DNA of 64,000 nt from Funiculus sociatus GB2-C1 (GTDB taxonomy: Bacteria > Cyanobacteriota > Cyanobacteriia > Cyanobacteriales > FACHB-T130): the NCBI RefSeq assembly GCF_039962115.1, contig NZ_JAMPKJ010000024.1, forward strand, positions 1 to 64,000. Reading direction: 5' to 3'. Position 1 is the first letter of the stretch; every line of letters begins with the position of its first letter. This document shows positions 50,840 to 62,806 of this stretch, one piece after another. Below the pieces are notes generated by a model that worked only from the letters and a program-made list of their open reading frames with translations, did no database searches and was not told where the DNA came from. A program made the translations under genes and the position numbers.

Positions 50840-51633
50840 GCTTTTGGATGAAAATGAACCAGTCTTGAATTGAGCCAAAAAAAGAAAGGAGAACATGGGA
50901 GCATCCCGTTTAGTTTCAACTACTGATTCTTGAGTTGTAACTGCGGACTCCCAACTCCCAACTCCCAACTCCTGATAAATTGAGATACTTTTACTGTTAA
51001 TGCGTCTCTTGCTTCGGAAATAACCTATTTAATATCAGCACCGGATGCAGCAGTCACCGAACTGCGTCTCATTTACTAGCTCTTGCACTCCAAAAGCCAC
51101 TTTTTGAGTGTGAAATACTATGACCATTCCAACCATTATTTAAGTATTATCACTTGCCCGTTATCAGGTGTTTTTTCACTGACTATAGCAATCTTATATG
51201 AAGCGAGTATGAAGGTAGTGTTTATTTTATATAAAATTTTTACTTTTTTATAAGCAAAATTTTTCATCTATATTAAGATTGGCATATTTATAAATAGGAC
51301 ACTGGTGCAGAAAATTCAAGATATGCGATCGCGCTTTTGAGCCATCTTTGCTGCAACCGCCGAAAACTCATTTTGTATCAGGGTTGGAGATTGACGAAAA
51401 AGCCTAAAAGCTTGTCAAAGTAGGCTTTCCCTAGAAAAATTCATTTATCAACCTAAAAATCGTGATTTATAGAAATTTTTGGGAATTATAGAACTGAAGC
51501 TGCCGAAATTCGTCATTTAACTTGCTTGTTGCACATTGGGCAAATTTTGGCAAGGTTAAACAAAATTTAGGGATGCGATCGCGTCCCAGTGTTGATTTGT
51601 TACTTAGTGAGAATTTATTGAGAAGTATAAATT
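50840..51633. other. Long AT-rich spacer before the first giant gene
   Basis: About 790 bases without an ORF of credible coding character. It contains a heptad repeat (ACTCCCA x 3.7, 50947-50972). The AT-rich right half leads to a weakly marked start at 51634 (no strong GGAGG before the ATG). Confidence 0.5.
50947..50972. repeat. Heptanucleotide tandem repeat (ACTCCCA type)
   Basis: Three complete units and a partial fourth of ACTCCCA. The same class of short tandem repeats occurs before ndhD3 and cupA, but with different units. Confidence 0.75.
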
Positions 51634-54600
51634 ATGGCAGACCTATATTTTTCTGAGTATGTCGAGGGTAGCAGTAACAACAAAGCACTCGAAATCTACA
51701 ACGGCACTGGGGCGGCAATTGACCTCGAAGCAGCAGGTTATGCCATAGACATTTATTCCAACGGTAGCCCTACACCTATTCATACTTTCAACCTGACTGG
51801 AACCGTAGCAAATAGCGATGTCTTTGTCTTTGCACTCAATAACGGTACTAATCCAGCTATCATTGCCCAAGCTGACCAGCTGGATACCAATCAATTTAAT
51901 TGGTACAACGGCGACGATGCCATTGTGCTGCGTAAAAATACAACCATTATTGACGTAATTGGTCAGATTGGCGTAGACCCAGGCACAGAGTGGGGTACTG
52001 GGCTTACCAGTACGCAAGACAATACGCTGACTCGAAATCGAAGTGTAACGGCTGGAGATACCAATCCCAATGATGCCTTTAACCCCACCGCTGAATGGCA
52101 AGGATTTCTTGTTAATACATTCAACGGTTTGGGCAGCTACTATGCTACACCAGTCCTGAATAACTCTGGCTCTGTGACGCTGCCAGCTATTAATGAGGAT
52201 ATACCCGACCCTAACAACATCGGCACTAAGCTCTTTGATCTAATTAGTGGCTTAGTCACAGATGTTAATAATGACCCGCAAGGAATTGCCGTAACGGGGG
52301 TAGATAACAGCAACGGCATCTGGCAATACTCACTTGACGGCGGTAGCAATTGGACAAAGTTTGGTGCAGTGTCGGATACCAACGCAACAGTGTTGGGTTG
52401 GACAAGCTTGTATACAAGTCAAGTAGGTACTGCACCAAGCAGTCAAAGGCTAACGTTTGCAAATCTTAGCGGTGCCATTCAAACTGTGGGTAGTGGTGCG
52501 ACTACTCTCACTAGCCTTGCCAATAGCAACATATATACTGGCTACACTACATCGTCCTTTACCCTTGACCGAACCAAAGGCTACACCATCAACTTCAGTG
52601 TCAAAATCAACACTGAGGATCATAGCCCTGCCAGCGCACAAAAAAACCCCAGTCAAGATTCTATTGCAGATCGAGCTGGTTTCAGCATCATCGCTATTAG
52701 CTCAGACGGTCAGAAAGGTATAGAAATTGGCTTTTGGGATAATGAAATCTGGGTGCAGGATGATGGTGTTACGCCTGGTAATGGTTCAATTTTCACCCAC
52801 ACTGTCAATTCTGCCGAGCGCTATTTTGGCAGCACCACGACTTTAAAGGACTATTCCCTGTCGGTTCTAGGCAACAACTACACGCTTTACGCTAACGGTA
52901 CGCAAATTCTGAGTGGCTTGCTACGGGACTACACCGCCTTTGTGGGATCTATAGACCCTTACGAAACTCCTAACTTTATCTTTTTAGGAGACGACACCAC
53001 AAGTGCCTCTGCTAGTTTCGACTTGACACGGGTTGCAGTTCAGGTAGCAGAACCAAGAATCCGCTTCGTACCCAACGCCAACTACAACGGCACCACGCCA
53101 AATATTACCTTCCGCGCTTGGGATGGGACGGATGGGATTGTTAGCGGTACTACTGAGGTAAACGCCTCAGTAAATGGAGGTACGACACCATTTAGCAGTG
53201 CTAGCGAGACAGCCACAATTACAGTTAACCCAATCAACGATGCGCCGACGTTCGTGGCTGGGGGAAATCAAAATGCGATCGCTGGCTCTGGATTACAAAC
53301 TGTAGCTGGATGGGCAAGCAATTTCAATCCTGGCGCAACGGAATCAACTCAAAGTGTCGATAGTTACATAGTTAACGTCACTAGCAACTCTGGTATTTTT
53401 GCGACTCCGCCAGCAATTGACCCGCTGACAGGCAATCTTACTTATACTCCTACTGCAACAATTGGTACAGCTACTACAGCGACAGTTCAAGTCCAAGTCA
53501 AGGATAACGGCGGCACTGCTAACGGTGGTGTCGATACCTCAGTAGCGCAAACCTTTCAAATTACCGTCAACCCTGGAACACCGACAGTTAGCATCCAGGC
53601 GATAGATGCTGATGCAGCAGAAGCGGGCGCAAATACTGGAACTTACCAGATTACTCGTACTGGCAACACAACGGGCAATTTAACTGTAAAATTTGCCGTC
53701 AGTAATAACAGTGCCACCAGTGGTGACTACACCCTAACAGATAGTAACGGCAAAGCGATCGCTATCTCGAATGGAATTGCCACCGTCACTCTATTAGATG
53801 GACAAGCGTCTTTCAATATTACTCTTAGCGCAGTTGACGACATCCAAGCGGAGGCAGCTGAAACACTAAAGTTAGATTTAGTAGCTGACGCGGCGTATGC
53901 GATCGCATCTTCCCAAAATACCGCAACCGTCACCATCCAGCAAAATGACACGGTAGTCATTAACGCCAACGACAGCGGCGAAGGTTCGCTACGACAAGCA
54001 ATTATCAACGCGAACGCCCTTATTGGCACCGATACCATCGGGTTTCAAATTGGCAGTGGTTTACAGACAATTACACCCCTGTCAGCTTTACCTACCATCA
54101 CCGATTCGGTAATTATTGACGGCACTACTCAGCCTGGATTTTCTGGTACTCCCATTATTCAATTAAGTGGAAGTGGGACGGGTACTGGACTGGAAATTAC
54201 TGCGGGCAATAGTACAGTCCGTGGCTTAATTTTTAATGGTTTTCAGAATGGGATTGAGTTAAGCGCCGGTGGCAATAATGTTATTGCAGGCAACTTTATT
54301 GGGACGAATGCGGTGGGTAATACAGCCGCAGGTAACTCTGCCTGGGGGGTGTTTATCAACGGTTCCTCTAACAATATCATCGGGGGAACGACGGCAGGGA
54401 CGCGCAACATTATTTCCGGTAACAGTGTCGGTCTGTTCGTCACTGGTAGCGGGAATCAAATCCAAGGTAACTACATCGGGACTGATGTCACTGGTAATGT
54501 TGACTTGGGCAATAGTGCTGACGGTATAAGCATCCAAGGAACCAACAACATCATTGGCGGGACGACAACCGACGCACGGAACGTCATCTCCGGCAATAAT

Positions 54601-57600
54601 CAGAATGGTGTCAGCATTAGCCAAGCCAGTTCCACCGGAAACCAGATATTAGGGAACTACATTGGCACCAATGCTGCTGGTACTGCCGATTTAGGTAACA
54701 CTCTCAATGGTGTAGAAATTCAATACGTATCCAATAACATTATCGGCGGGACAGCCGCTGGCGCAGGTAATGTTATTTCTGGTAATAACAGTAACGGTAT
54801 CTGGATTACAGGCAGCACTGCTACGGGGAACCAAGTACAAGGCAACTACATTGGCACCCAAGCCGATGGTAGCAGCGCTTTAGGGAATACTTTCCGGGGA
54901 GTGTGGCTTACCGATGCTAACGATAATATCATCGGCGGGACGGCAGCAGGAACTGGGAATGCGATCGCTTTTAATGGTCAAGAAGGGGTATTGGTTAGTT
55001 CCGGCATTGGCAATGCTATCCTGGGGAACTCCATCTTCTCCAACACTAACTTAGGAATTGATCTTGGCAGTATCGGCGTAACCGCTAACGATGTTGGCGA
55101 TGGTGACGCGGGGGCGAACAATCTGCAAAATTTCCCGTTGCTGACTTCTGCGGTTTTAAATGGTGTCAACACAACGGTTACAGGAACATTCAACAGCAAC
55201 CCCAACGCTACATTCAGACTAGAATTTTTCTCTAACACAGCCTTAGATGCGTCTGGCAATGGAGAGGGTAAAACATTCCTTGGCTTTACCAATGTAACGA
55301 CTGATGCCAGTGGTAATGGCAGCTTTACGGCTAATTTGGCGACGACGGTAGCGTTGGGTAACTTTATTACCGCAACAGCAACCAATTCCAACAACACCTC
55401 CGAGTTTTCCACCGGAATACCCGTTACCACACTTGTCAGTATTAATGCCATAGATGCTACCGCTGCTGAATCAGGCACCGATACAGGCATTTACCAGATT
55501 ACTCGAACTGGTACAACGGGCAATTTGACAGTAAATCTTGCTGTTGATGGTAGCAGCAGTGCTAGCGGAAATGACTATACACTGAGTAGCGGTGGTTTGT
55601 CGGTGGTGATTCCGGATGGGAAGAGTTTTGTCAATGTTACTCTTACTGCTGTTGATGGTAATTTGCCAGAGTTAGAGGAAACGCTGCGGCTAAACTTGGC
55701 GATAGGTGCAGGTTACACCATTGATACTGATAATGATAATGCTACGGTAGCGATCGCATCCAACGACACGATTCAATACGCGATTATCACTGCTTCCCCT
55801 GCTCCCCCAACTCTAAACGAAGGTGACGCTGATAAGCAAACCGTTACCTTTACTGTCACACGCAGCGGCGGGATTGGCGTAGCAAGTACCGTTGATTATG
55901 CAATTGGTGGGACTGCTACTTCTGGCACTGACTATAACAATATTCTGGTAAATGGTGAAGGAGCTGCTCTTTCTGGCACTATTAATTTTGCTGCTGGTGA
56001 GGAGACAAAGACGATTGAATTGGATGTCTTGGGTGACACAACATTTGAACTTGATGAAAATATTTCTGTCACTCTCAGTAATCCTAACCTGACGGATGCC
56101 CCAGCAAGTTCTAAAATTACTACAGCTATAGCACAGGTAACGGTTGAAGACGATGACAATCAACCTACTATCAGCATCAACGATGTCAGCGGAACCGAAG
56201 GAAATAACGACACAACTAACGCTACCTTTACTATTAGCCTTTCTGATGCAAGTAGCGAAACTGTCACCGTAAATTACGCCACATCTGACGGTACAGCTAC
56301 CACAATTGACGGAGATTACACTGGCGTTACATCAACACCAATCACCTTCAACCCTGGAGAAACAACCAAAACTATCACTGTTGCTATTAACGGTGATAAT
56401 AAATTTGAGACAAATGAAACCTTTAACGTGAATCTCAGTGGTGCGACTAATGCCACCATTGCTGATAACACGGGAGTTGGTACGATTACTAATGATGATA
56501 ATCAACCGCAAATTAGCATTGATGATGTCAGCGTAACTGAAGGCAACGACGGCACTGTTAATGCCATCTTCACTGTTAGCCTCTCCAACCCCAGCAGCTT
56601 ACCTGTCAGCATCAACTACGCCACAGCCAATAATACTGCGATCGCTAGTAGTGACTACAGTACTACCAATGGCACCTTAACCTTCAACCCTGGAGTCACC
56701 ACTCAAACCATCAGCGTTCCGGTTATTGGTGAATTGGCAACTGAAGCAAATGAAAGCTTTTTTGTCAACCTGTCCAACCCAATCAATGCCACAATTGCCG
56801 ATAACCAGGGTATCGGCACCATCATCGACAACGACGCGGCTGGCTTCACCATTTCCTCGATTAGCGGTAACACTACCGAAGCCGGAGGAAAAGCCACCTT
56901 CACCGTAAAATTGAATAGCGCCCCCACCGCTGATGTCACAATTGGTTTAACCAGTTCTGACACAAGCGAAGGCAAAGTCTCGGCATCTAGCCTCACTTTC
57001 AGTGCCAATAATTGGAATATCGCCCAGACTGTAACCGTCACTGGTGTTGATGATGCGATCGCTGATGGCAATATTCCTTACAGTATCATCACTGCTCCAG
57101 TAGTTAGCACTGATAATAAATACAACAACCTTAACCCTAACGATGTCGCTGTCACCAACATCGACAATGACATTGCTGGCTTCACCATCACCCCAGCGAG
57201 GCGGCTACAAACCACCGAAGCGGGTGTCCAAGCCAGCTTCATAGTGAAACTCAATAGCCAACCCACAGCTAATGTCACCCTTGGTTTAGTCAGTTCTGAT
57301 ACCACCGAAGGCATTTCCACCTCTAGCCTCACCTTCACCCCGAACAACTGGAATATTGCCCAAACTGTAACTGTTACGGGTGTGGATGATGTAGTTGTTG
57401 ATGGTAACATCGCTTACAAGATACTCACTAAACCAGCCGTTAGCGCTGATAGTAAATACAATCGGCTTAATCCGGTTAATGTCGCTGTTAGAAACGCGGA
57501 CAACGACATCGTAGAATTTAACGTGATTAACGGCACATCAGTTTCTGAAACATTGGTGGGAACCACTCAAAGCGATCGCATCTATGGTTTTGGTGGACAT

Positions 57601-58095
57601 GACACCATTTCCGCTGGACTAGGAAACGACCAAATTTACGGTGATGATGGCAACGACACGCTAATTGGCGATATCAGCAATAACTTGGTTGCAGGTGGCG
57701 ATGACTTTATTTATGGCGGTACAGGAAGCGATCGCATCTATGGCAACGATGGCAATGATTTCCTCTACGGCGAGTCAGGAAACGATCTAATTTTCGGCGA
57801 TTCTGGCAATGACCTTCTCAGAGGCGGCTTAGGCAATGATGTGGTTACGGGTGGTACTGGACGCGATACTTTTGTCTTTGCCAGAGGCGAAGGCACTGAC
57901 ATCATCGGCGACTTTCAAATTGGTAGTGACTTCATTGGTTTAGCTGGCGGTTTGAGTTTGGGTCAGTTGTTGATTACACAAAGAAGTAGCCAAACTGTGA
58001 TTACTCTATCCGACGGTGAGGTTTTAGCAGCTTTGAATAATGTTAATGCTGCTACTCTCCAAAGCTATGCTGCCAGCACTTTTGTGACGATTTAG
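51634..58095 (+). CDS. Giant multidomain RTX surface/secreted protein
   Basis: A 2153-residue extracellular protein with no N-terminal signal peptide, so type I secretion by its C-terminus is expected. Order: a lamin-tail (LTD) domain, residues 1-165; a LamG-like segment at about 250-475; cadherin/Ig-like repeats; a Calx-beta repeat; a parallel beta-helix at about 775-1150 with the recurrent NNIIGGT unit; more Calx-beta repeats at about 1265-1770; repeats of the form EAG..A.F.VKLNS; RTX nonapeptides (GGxGxDxx) at about 1970-2080; and a conserved tail ending in VTI. Role: adhesion, sheath or Ca-binding matrix protein (inference). No secretion genes lie in the window. Confidence 0.85.
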   Translation: MADLYFSEYVEGSSNNKALEIYNGTGAAIDLEAAGYAIDIYSNGSPTPIHTFNLTGTVANSDVFVFALNNGTNPAIIAQADQLDTNQFNWYNGDDAIVLRKNTTIIDVIGQIGVDPGTEWGTGLTSTQDNTLTRNRSVTAGDTNPNDAFNPTAEWQGFLVNTFNGLGSYYATPVLNNSGSVTLPAINEDIPDPNNIGTKLFDLISGLVTDVNNDPQGIAVTGVDNSNGIWQYSLDGGSNWTKFGAVSDTNATVLGWTSLYTSQVGTAPSSQRLTFANLSGAIQTVGSGATTLTSLANSNIYTGYTTSSFTLDRTKGYTINFSVKINTEDHSPASAQKNPSQDSIADRAGFSIIAISSDGQKGIEIGFWDNEIWVQDDGVTPGNGSIFTHTVNSAERYFGSTTTLKDYSLSVLGNNYTLYANGTQILSGLLRDYTAFVGSIDPYETPNFIFLGDDTTSASASFDLTRVAVQVAEPRIRFVPNANYNGTTPNITFRAWDGTDGIVSGTTEVNASVNGGTTPFSSASETATITVNPINDAPTFVAGGNQNAIAGSGLQTVAGWASNFNPGATESTQSVDSYIVNVTSNSGIFATPPAIDPLTGNLTYTPTATIGTATTATVQVQVKDNGGTANGGVDTSVAQTFQITVNPGTPTVSIQAIDADAAEAGANTGTYQITRTGNTTGNLTVKFAVSNNSATSGDYTLTDSNGKAIAISNGIATVTLLDGQASFNITLSAVDDIQAEAAETLKLDLVADAAYAIASSQNTATVTIQQNDTVVINANDSGEGSLRQAIINANALIGTDTIGFQIGSGLQTITPLSALPTITDSVIIDGTTQPGFSGTPIIQLSGSGTGTGLEITAGNSTVRGLIFNGFQNGIELSAGGNNVIAGNFIGTNAVGNTAAGNSAWGVFINGSSNNIIGGTTAGTRNIISGNSVGLFVTGSGNQIQGNYIGTDVTGNVDLGNSADGISIQGTNNIIGGTTTDARNVISGNNQNGVSISQASSTGNQILGNYIGTNAAGTADLGNTLNGVEIQYVSNNIIGGTAAGAGNVISGNNSNGIWITGSTATGNQVQGNYIGTQADGSSALGNTFRGVWLTDANDNIIGGTAAGTGNAIAFNGQEGVLVSSGIGNAILGNSIFSNTNLGIDLGSIGVTANDVGDGDAGANNLQNFPLLTSAVLNGVNTTVTGTFNSNPNATFRLEFFSNTALDASGNGEGKTFLGFTNVTTDASGNGSFTANLATTVALGNFITATATNSNNTSEFSTGIPVTTLVSINAIDATAAESGTDTGIYQITRTGTTGNLTVNLAVDGSSSASGNDYTLSSGGLSVVIPDGKSFVNVTLTAVDGNLPELEETLRLNLAIGAGYTIDTDNDNATVAIASNDTIQYAIITASPAPPTLNEGDADKQTVTFTVTRSGGIGVASTVDYAIGGTATSGTDYNNILVNGEGAALSGTINFAAGEETKTIELDVLGDTTFELDENISVTLSNPNLTDAPASSKITTAIAQVTVEDDDNQPTISINDVSGTEGNNDTTNATFTISLSDASSETVTVNYATSDGTATTIDGDYTGVTSTPITFNPGETTKTITVAINGDNKFETNETFNVNLSGATNATIADNTGVGTITNDDNQPQISIDDVSVTEGNDGTVNAIFTVSLSNPSSLPVSINYATANNTAIASSDYSTTNGTLTFNPGVTTQTISVPVIGELATEANESFFVNLSNPINATIADNQGIGTIIDNDAAGFTISSISGNTTEAGGKATFTVKLNSAPTADVTIGLTSSDTSEGKVSASSLTFSANNWNIAQTVTVTGVDDAIADGNIPYSIITAPVVSTDNKYNNLNPNDVAVTNIDNDIAGFTITPARRLQTTEAGVQASFIVKLNSQPTANVTLGLVSSDTTEGISTSSLTFTPNNWNIAQTVTVTGVDDVVVDGNIAYKILTKPAVSADSKYNRLNPVNVAVRNADNDIVEFNVINGTSVSETLVGTTQSDRIYGFGGHDTISAGLGNDQIYGDDGNDTLIGDISNNLVAGGDDFIYGGTGSDRIYGNDGNDFLYGESGNDLIFGDSGNDLLRGGLGNDVVTGGTGRDTFVFARGEGTDIIGDFQIGSDFIGLAGGLSLGQLLITQRSSQTVITLSDGEVLAALNNVNAATLQSYAASTFVTI

Positions 58096-58591
58096 TATCT
58101 AACCCCTAACTCCTTCCCGATTCCGGCAAGGGGAAAAACATTAGCCCTTCTCCTCAAAAGAGAGGGCTTTAAGTCTTTGCGTATAAATTTTAAAGCTACT
58201 GTAAAACTTTGACGAAGTTTCTAATCACTACGCTATTTGGCGTATATCATCCCCCTAAAGATAGATTATAGTCAAGAAAAGAAACCAATATTGAGAGGGA
58301 TGGATACTGAAAAACTACCGACTTCACAGTTGTACGCGATCGCAGACAGCACTGCCTGAGCGTAATCACCGTTATAAGCGGGTAAAAAAGATTACATTAA
58401 TGTCCGCCCTCACTTACCTTGCCACCCAAATAACGCCATCTGCGTCAGACTCCTAACCCACTGGTGGCGGGTGCATTACCAAAATAATTAATTTTTTGTC
58501 AATACCACCAAGTTATTTGGCAGCGCGATGTGTTGCGATTCGCGCCCGACTTTTGATGGCTTCTAGTAACTAACTATAAGGAATCCTCACG
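58096..58591. other. Spacer between the two giant genes
   Basis: About 495 bases with no gene. A terminator hairpin (58143-58170, AGCCCT type) follows the first giant gene. The remainder must carry the promoter for the second; no repeat or RNA gene was recognised. Confidence 0.5.
58143..58170 (+). terminator. Terminator after the first giant gene
   Basis: AGCCCTtCTC-CTCAAAA-GAGAGGGCTTT: a stem of about 8-10 bp with a T run, 48 bases after the stop codon at 58095. Its shape is that of an intrinsic terminator. Confidence 0.7.
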
Positions 58592-61500
58592 GTGCAAGAC
58601 CTCAACCAGAACGCCAACAATCAAGACTCCACCAATTCTATGACTGAAGTTACTTCCACCGCCGCCAATAAACAGATTGTTTTCATCGATGCCACAGTTG
58701 CGGATAAAGAAAGCCTGGCGGCGGGTGTCGCATCGGGAACTGAGGTAATTATCCTTGACTCCACGCGGGATGGTGTAGCACAGATTACCGAAGTGTTGGC
58801 AAATCGCAGCGATATCGCCAGCGTTCACATTGTCTCCCACGGTGCTGAAGGCAATTTGCAACTGGGAGCGAGTGCGGTTAACGCGGATAACCTACAAGCT
58901 TACAGCAACTCTCTACAGCAGTGGGCGAGTGTTTTAACAGCGGACGCCGATATTCTTCTGTATGGTTGCGACGTAGCATCTGGAGAGACTGGGGAAGCCT
59001 TCGTGCAACAGCTGAGTCAGTTGACGGGTGCTGACGTTGCTGCTTCTGATGACTTGACGGGGAGCACGGCGCTGGGAGGTGACTGGGATTTAGAGGTAGC
59101 AACTGGGCAAATTGAGTCAGCTCTTGCCTTTGATGCACCGAGAAGGGAGGCGTACCAGTCTGTATTGCCTTTGTCATTTGCACCCAAGACTGACATTGGG
59201 GTGGGAAATAGTCCCTCTTCTGTAGCCGTAGGAGACTTCAACAGGGACGGTCGGCTCGACCTCGCCACGGCAAACCAAAGCTCCAACAACGTTTCGGTAC
59301 TCTTAGGCAATGCTACGGGAGGCTTTGCTGCTGCCACTAACTTTGGGGTGGGAAGTAGTCCCGAGTCTGTAGCCGTAGGAGACTTCAACGGGGACGGTCG
59401 GCTCGACCTCGCCACACCAAACTATGCCTCTAACAACGTTTCGGTACTCTTAGGCAATGCTACGGGAGGCTTTGCTGCTGCCACTAACTTTGAGCTAGGG
59501 ACACGTCCCAATTCTGTAGCCGTAGGAGACTTCAACGGGGACGGTAGGCTCGACCTCGCCACGGCAAACCAAGTCCCTAACAACGTTTCGGTACTCTTAG
59601 GCAATGCTACGGGAGGCTTTGCTGCTGCCACTAACTTTGGGGTGGGAAATAGTCCCTCTTCTGTAGCCGTAGGAGACTTCAACGGGGACGGTCGGCTCGA
59701 CCTCGCCACAGCAAACTATGGCTCTAGCAACGTTTCGGTACTCTTAGGCAATGCTACGGGAGGCTTTGCTGCTGCCACTAACTTTGGGGTGGGAAGTAAT
59801 CCCTCTTCTGTAGCCGTAGGAGACTTCAACGGGGACGGTCGGCTCGACCTCGCCACAGCAAATTATCTCTCTAACAACGTTTCGGTACTATTAGGCAATG
59901 CTACGGGAGGCTTTGCTGCTGCCACTAACTTTGAGCTAGGGACACGTCCCTATTCTGTAGCCGTAGGAGACTTTAACGGGGACGGTAGGCTCGACCTCGT
60001 CACGGCAAACCTTGTATCTAACAACGTTTCGGTACTCTTAGGCAATGCTACGGGAGGCTTTGCTGCTGCCACTAACTTTGGGGTGGGAAGTAATCCCTCT
60101 TCTGTAGCCGTAGGAGACTTCAACGGGGACGGTCGGCTCGACCTCGCCACGGCAAACTCTAGAAATGACACCGTTTCGATACTACTTAATACTTATACAT
60201 TGAACTCTGCCCCTGTCCTCAACAACACAGGCAACCCCACCCTAACAGAAATCCTCGAAGACCCAACCAGCAACAATGGCACCCTTGTTTCTGCCCTCAT
60301 CGCCAGTGGTGCTGGCGGCAACCCCATCACCGACGCTGACACGGGTGCTGTCGAAGGCATCGCCGTCATCGGTGTAGACAATACTAACGGGACCTGGCAA
60401 TACTCCACCACTGGTGGTGCGAGCTGGGCTAATTTTAACGTCTCTGCTACCTCTGCCACAGTTTTAACGGATACAGCTAACGACAGGATTCGCTTCGTCC
60501 CCAATCTCAACTACAATGGCAGCGTCGCAGACGGAATCACCTTCCGCGCTTGGGATGCCACAGACGGACACGCCAGTGGCACTACCGGGGTCAACCCTGG
60601 TGCTGGTGGTGGCGAAACCGCCTTCAGTACCACTTCAGAAACAGCGAGTATCACCGTCACCCCCGTCAACGACGCCCCCGTCGCTGTCAACGACAGCCTC
60701 ACCACCAGCGAAGACACGCCACTCATCCTCTCGCAACTGCTAGCTAACGACACCGATGCCGAGGGCAATGCCCTGACCATCACCGAAATTGCCCAGCCCA
60801 GCAACGGCACAGTGGTGAGGAATGCTGATGGCACCTACACCTACACCCCCAGCGCCAACTACAACGGCACTGACAGCTTCACCTACACCATCAGCGACAA
60901 CCAAGGCGGCACTTCCACCGCCACGGCAAATCTTAACGTCACTCCCGTCAACGATGCCCCTACCTTCAATGCAGGCGCTTCTCAAGTCGTCATGGCAAAT
61001 TCGGGAGTGCAAACCGTTACCGGATGGGCTACTAATTTTAATCCGGGTGCAGCCAACGAATCTACTCAAACACTTGACAGCTACATAGTTAATGTAGTGG
61101 GCAACGCAAATATTTTTAAAGACGCACCCACCATCGATGCTCAGGGCAACCTGACATTCACCCCAGTTGCTAACCTTACCACCAGCACCACTGCAACCAT
61201 CGAAGTCCGCGCCAAAGATAACGGCGGAACCACCAATGGTGGCGTCGATACCTCAGCGGCAAAGACTTTCAACATTACCGTCAACCCAGAACCGAAGATT
61301 ACCATCAGTGATGTCACCCTTACTGAAGGCAACAGAGGTGTCAGCTATGCTGAGTTCAAAGTTTCGCTTTCCAACGCCAGCAGCAGTGTTGTCAGTGTCA
61401 ACTACGCTACCGCTAACAACACAGCTGCTGCTGGCAGCGACTACACCGCCACCAACGGCATCTTAACTTTTGATCCCGGTGTCACTAGCAAAACCTTCCG

Positions 61501-62560
61501 GGTAGCTGTCAATGGTGACAGGGTGGATGAAGCAAATGAAAGCTTTTTTGTCAACCTGTCTAATCCCAGCAAAGCCACAATTGCGGATGCTCAAGGAGTC
61601 GGAAATATCACCGATAACGACACCGCAGGTTTCACCATCACCCCAATCAGCGGCAATACTAGCGAAGCAGGTGGTACGGCAAGCTTCAGCGTCAAACTAA
61701 ATAGCAAACCGACTGCTAACGTGGCTCTAGGTTTAGCCAGTTCCGACACCACCGAAGGCACTCTTTCCACAAATACGCTCACTTTCACGGCGAATAACTG
61801 GAATGTGGCGCAAGCTGTCACCGTTAAAGGTGTTGACGATACGCTGGTTGATGGTAATCTTGCTTACAAGATCGTTACTAACCCGGCTGTTAGCGCTGAC
61901 AGTAAATATAACAACCTGAATCCGCTTGATGTCACTGTCACCAACATCGACAACGATGTTGCCACCACCAACGTTATCAATGGCAATAGTTTAGTTGCCA
62001 TTTCCGAAACGTTGGTAGGAACAGCTCAAAACGACCTGATTAACGGTTATGGCGGTCACGATACCATGAGTGGTGGTATGGGTAGCGATCGCATCTACGG
62101 CGGCGATGGCAACGATAACTTAATCGGCGATACTACTGCTCTAACGGGAACTTTTGGTGGCGACGATCTGATTTGGGGCGGTACGGGAAGCGATCGCATC
62201 TACGGTGGTTATGGCAATGATATGCTGTACGGCGAAGCTGGAAACGACCTTCTTTGGGGCGACGCTGGCAACGACTTACTCACTGGCGGTACTGGTAACG
62301 ATATTCTTACAGGTGGTGCTGGACGCGATACTTTTGTCCTAGCTAAGGGTGAAGGTAGCGATATGATTACTGACTTCCGAGTTGGTGAAGATTTGATTGG
62401 TTTAGCTGGTGGTTTAAGTTTAGGTCAGGTGTCAATTACGCAAAGAAGCACTCAAACTGTGATTACTAATAACTCCAATGGTGAGTTGTTAGCCGCTTTG
62501 AATAATGTTAATGCTGCTACTTTCCAAAGCTACGCTTCCAGCACTTTCGTAACTATCTAA
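58592..62560 (+). CDS. DUF4347/FG-GAP/Calx-beta/RTX secreted protein
   Basis: A 1322-residue protein starting at GTG 58592 with AGGAA upstream; Met17 is an alternative start. Residues about 27-190 are DUF4347: His83 in HIVSHG and Cys126 in LLYGCDVASG give a His-Gly ... Gly-Cys pair like that of caspase-type peptidases (inference). Residues about 200-535 are seven FG-GAP/VCBS-like units of 49 residues, VAVGDFNGDGRLDLAT, enough for one seven-bladed propeller with Ca2+-binding DxDxDG-type loops. Then Ig/cadherin-like and Calx-beta domains, RTX repeats at about 1150-1260 and a C-terminal tail nearly identical to that of the preceding giant. Probably type I secreted. Confidence 0.88.
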   Translation: MQDLNQNANNQDSTNSMTEVTSTAANKQIVFIDATVADKESLAAGVASGTEVIILDSTRDGVAQITEVLANRSDIASVHIVSHGAEGNLQLGASAVNADNLQAYSNSLQQWASVLTADADILLYGCDVASGETGEAFVQQLSQLTGADVAASDDLTGSTALGGDWDLEVATGQIESALAFDAPRREAYQSVLPLSFAPKTDIGVGNSPSSVAVGDFNRDGRLDLATANQSSNNVSVLLGNATGGFAAATNFGVGSSPESVAVGDFNGDGRLDLATPNYASNNVSVLLGNATGGFAAATNFELGTRPNSVAVGDFNGDGRLDLATANQVPNNVSVLLGNATGGFAAATNFGVGNSPSSVAVGDFNGDGRLDLATANYGSSNVSVLLGNATGGFAAATNFGVGSNPSSVAVGDFNGDGRLDLATANYLSNNVSVLLGNATGGFAAATNFELGTRPYSVAVGDFNGDGRLDLVTANLVSNNVSVLLGNATGGFAAATNFGVGSNPSSVAVGDFNGDGRLDLATANSRNDTVSILLNTYTLNSAPVLNNTGNPTLTEILEDPTSNNGTLVSALIASGAGGNPITDADTGAVEGIAVIGVDNTNGTWQYSTTGGASWANFNVSATSATVLTDTANDRIRFVPNLNYNGSVADGITFRAWDATDGHASGTTGVNPGAGGGETAFSTTSETASITVTPVNDAPVAVNDSLTTSEDTPLILSQLLANDTDAEGNALTITEIAQPSNGTVVRNADGTYTYTPSANYNGTDSFTYTISDNQGGTSTATANLNVTPVNDAPTFNAGASQVVMANSGVQTVTGWATNFNPGAANESTQTLDSYIVNVVGNANIFKDAPTIDAQGNLTFTPVANLTTSTTATIEVRAKDNGGTTNGGVDTSAAKTFNITVNPEPKITISDVTLTEGNRGVSYAEFKVSLSNASSSVVSVNYATANNTAAAGSDYTATNGILTFDPGVTSKTFRVAVNGDRVDEANESFFVNLSNPSKATIADAQGVGNITDNDTAGFTITPISGNTSEAGGTASFSVKLNSKPTANVALGLASSDTTEGTLSTNTLTFTANNWNVAQAVTVKGVDDTLVDGNLAYKIVTNPAVSADSKYNNLNPLDVTVTNIDNDVATTNVINGNSLVAISETLVGTAQNDLINGYGGHDTMSGGMGSDRIYGGDGNDNLIGDTTALTGTFGGDDLIWGGTGSDRIYGGYGNDMLYGEAGNDLLWGDAGNDLLTGGTGNDILTGGAGRDTFVLAKGEGSDMITDFRVGEDLIGLAGGLSLGQVSITQRSTQTVITNNSNGELLAALNNVNAATFQSYASSTFVTI
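59202..60192. repeat. Seven 147-bp tandem repeats (FG-GAP units)
   Basis: The GTAGCCGTAGGAGACTT block recurs at 59222, 59369, 59516, 59663, 59810, 59957 and 60104, giving an exact 147-bp period (49 codons). Units 3 and 6 share the ELGTRP variant, the others GVG(S/N), indicating recent unequal exchange. Identity among copies is very high at the DNA level. Confidence 0.9.
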
Positions 62561-62593
62561 GTGTAGGAAAACCGGATTCCTAGAAGGTAAAAT

Positions 62594-62621
62594 CGCTGCA
62601 CCTATGTCAATGGGTGCAGCG
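62594..62621 (+). terminator. Terminator after the second giant gene
   Basis: CGCTGCACC ... GGGTGCAGCG hairpin of about 9-10 bp with a loop of some 9 bases, 35 bases past the stop codon. No strong T run follows. Confidence 0.55.
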
Positions 62622-62806
62622 AACTGATACCATCAAGTCGGCGATATTATACGCCACAATCCAAGGACGCGGAAACCCCGCCTCTACAAAGTGGAGCTTC
62701 ACTCCCCCAATCCCTGTGTACAAGGGTAAGGGTGCAGCCAGCAGCTACCATGAATGCAATATTATTTAGCTGAAAACGCCACATCCTTTAGGTCGGAGAA
62801 AAAAGA

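Noticed and set aside
54243-54624. Minus-strand ORFs inside the giant genes
   Set aside because: They mirror the repetitive plus-strand code (low-complexity Val/Ala/Leu-rich reading) and have no independent support.
59202-60192. Possible CRISPR array because of regular repeats
   Set aside because: The 147-bp period is within an open reading frame and codes FG-GAP units; there are no spacers or cas genes.
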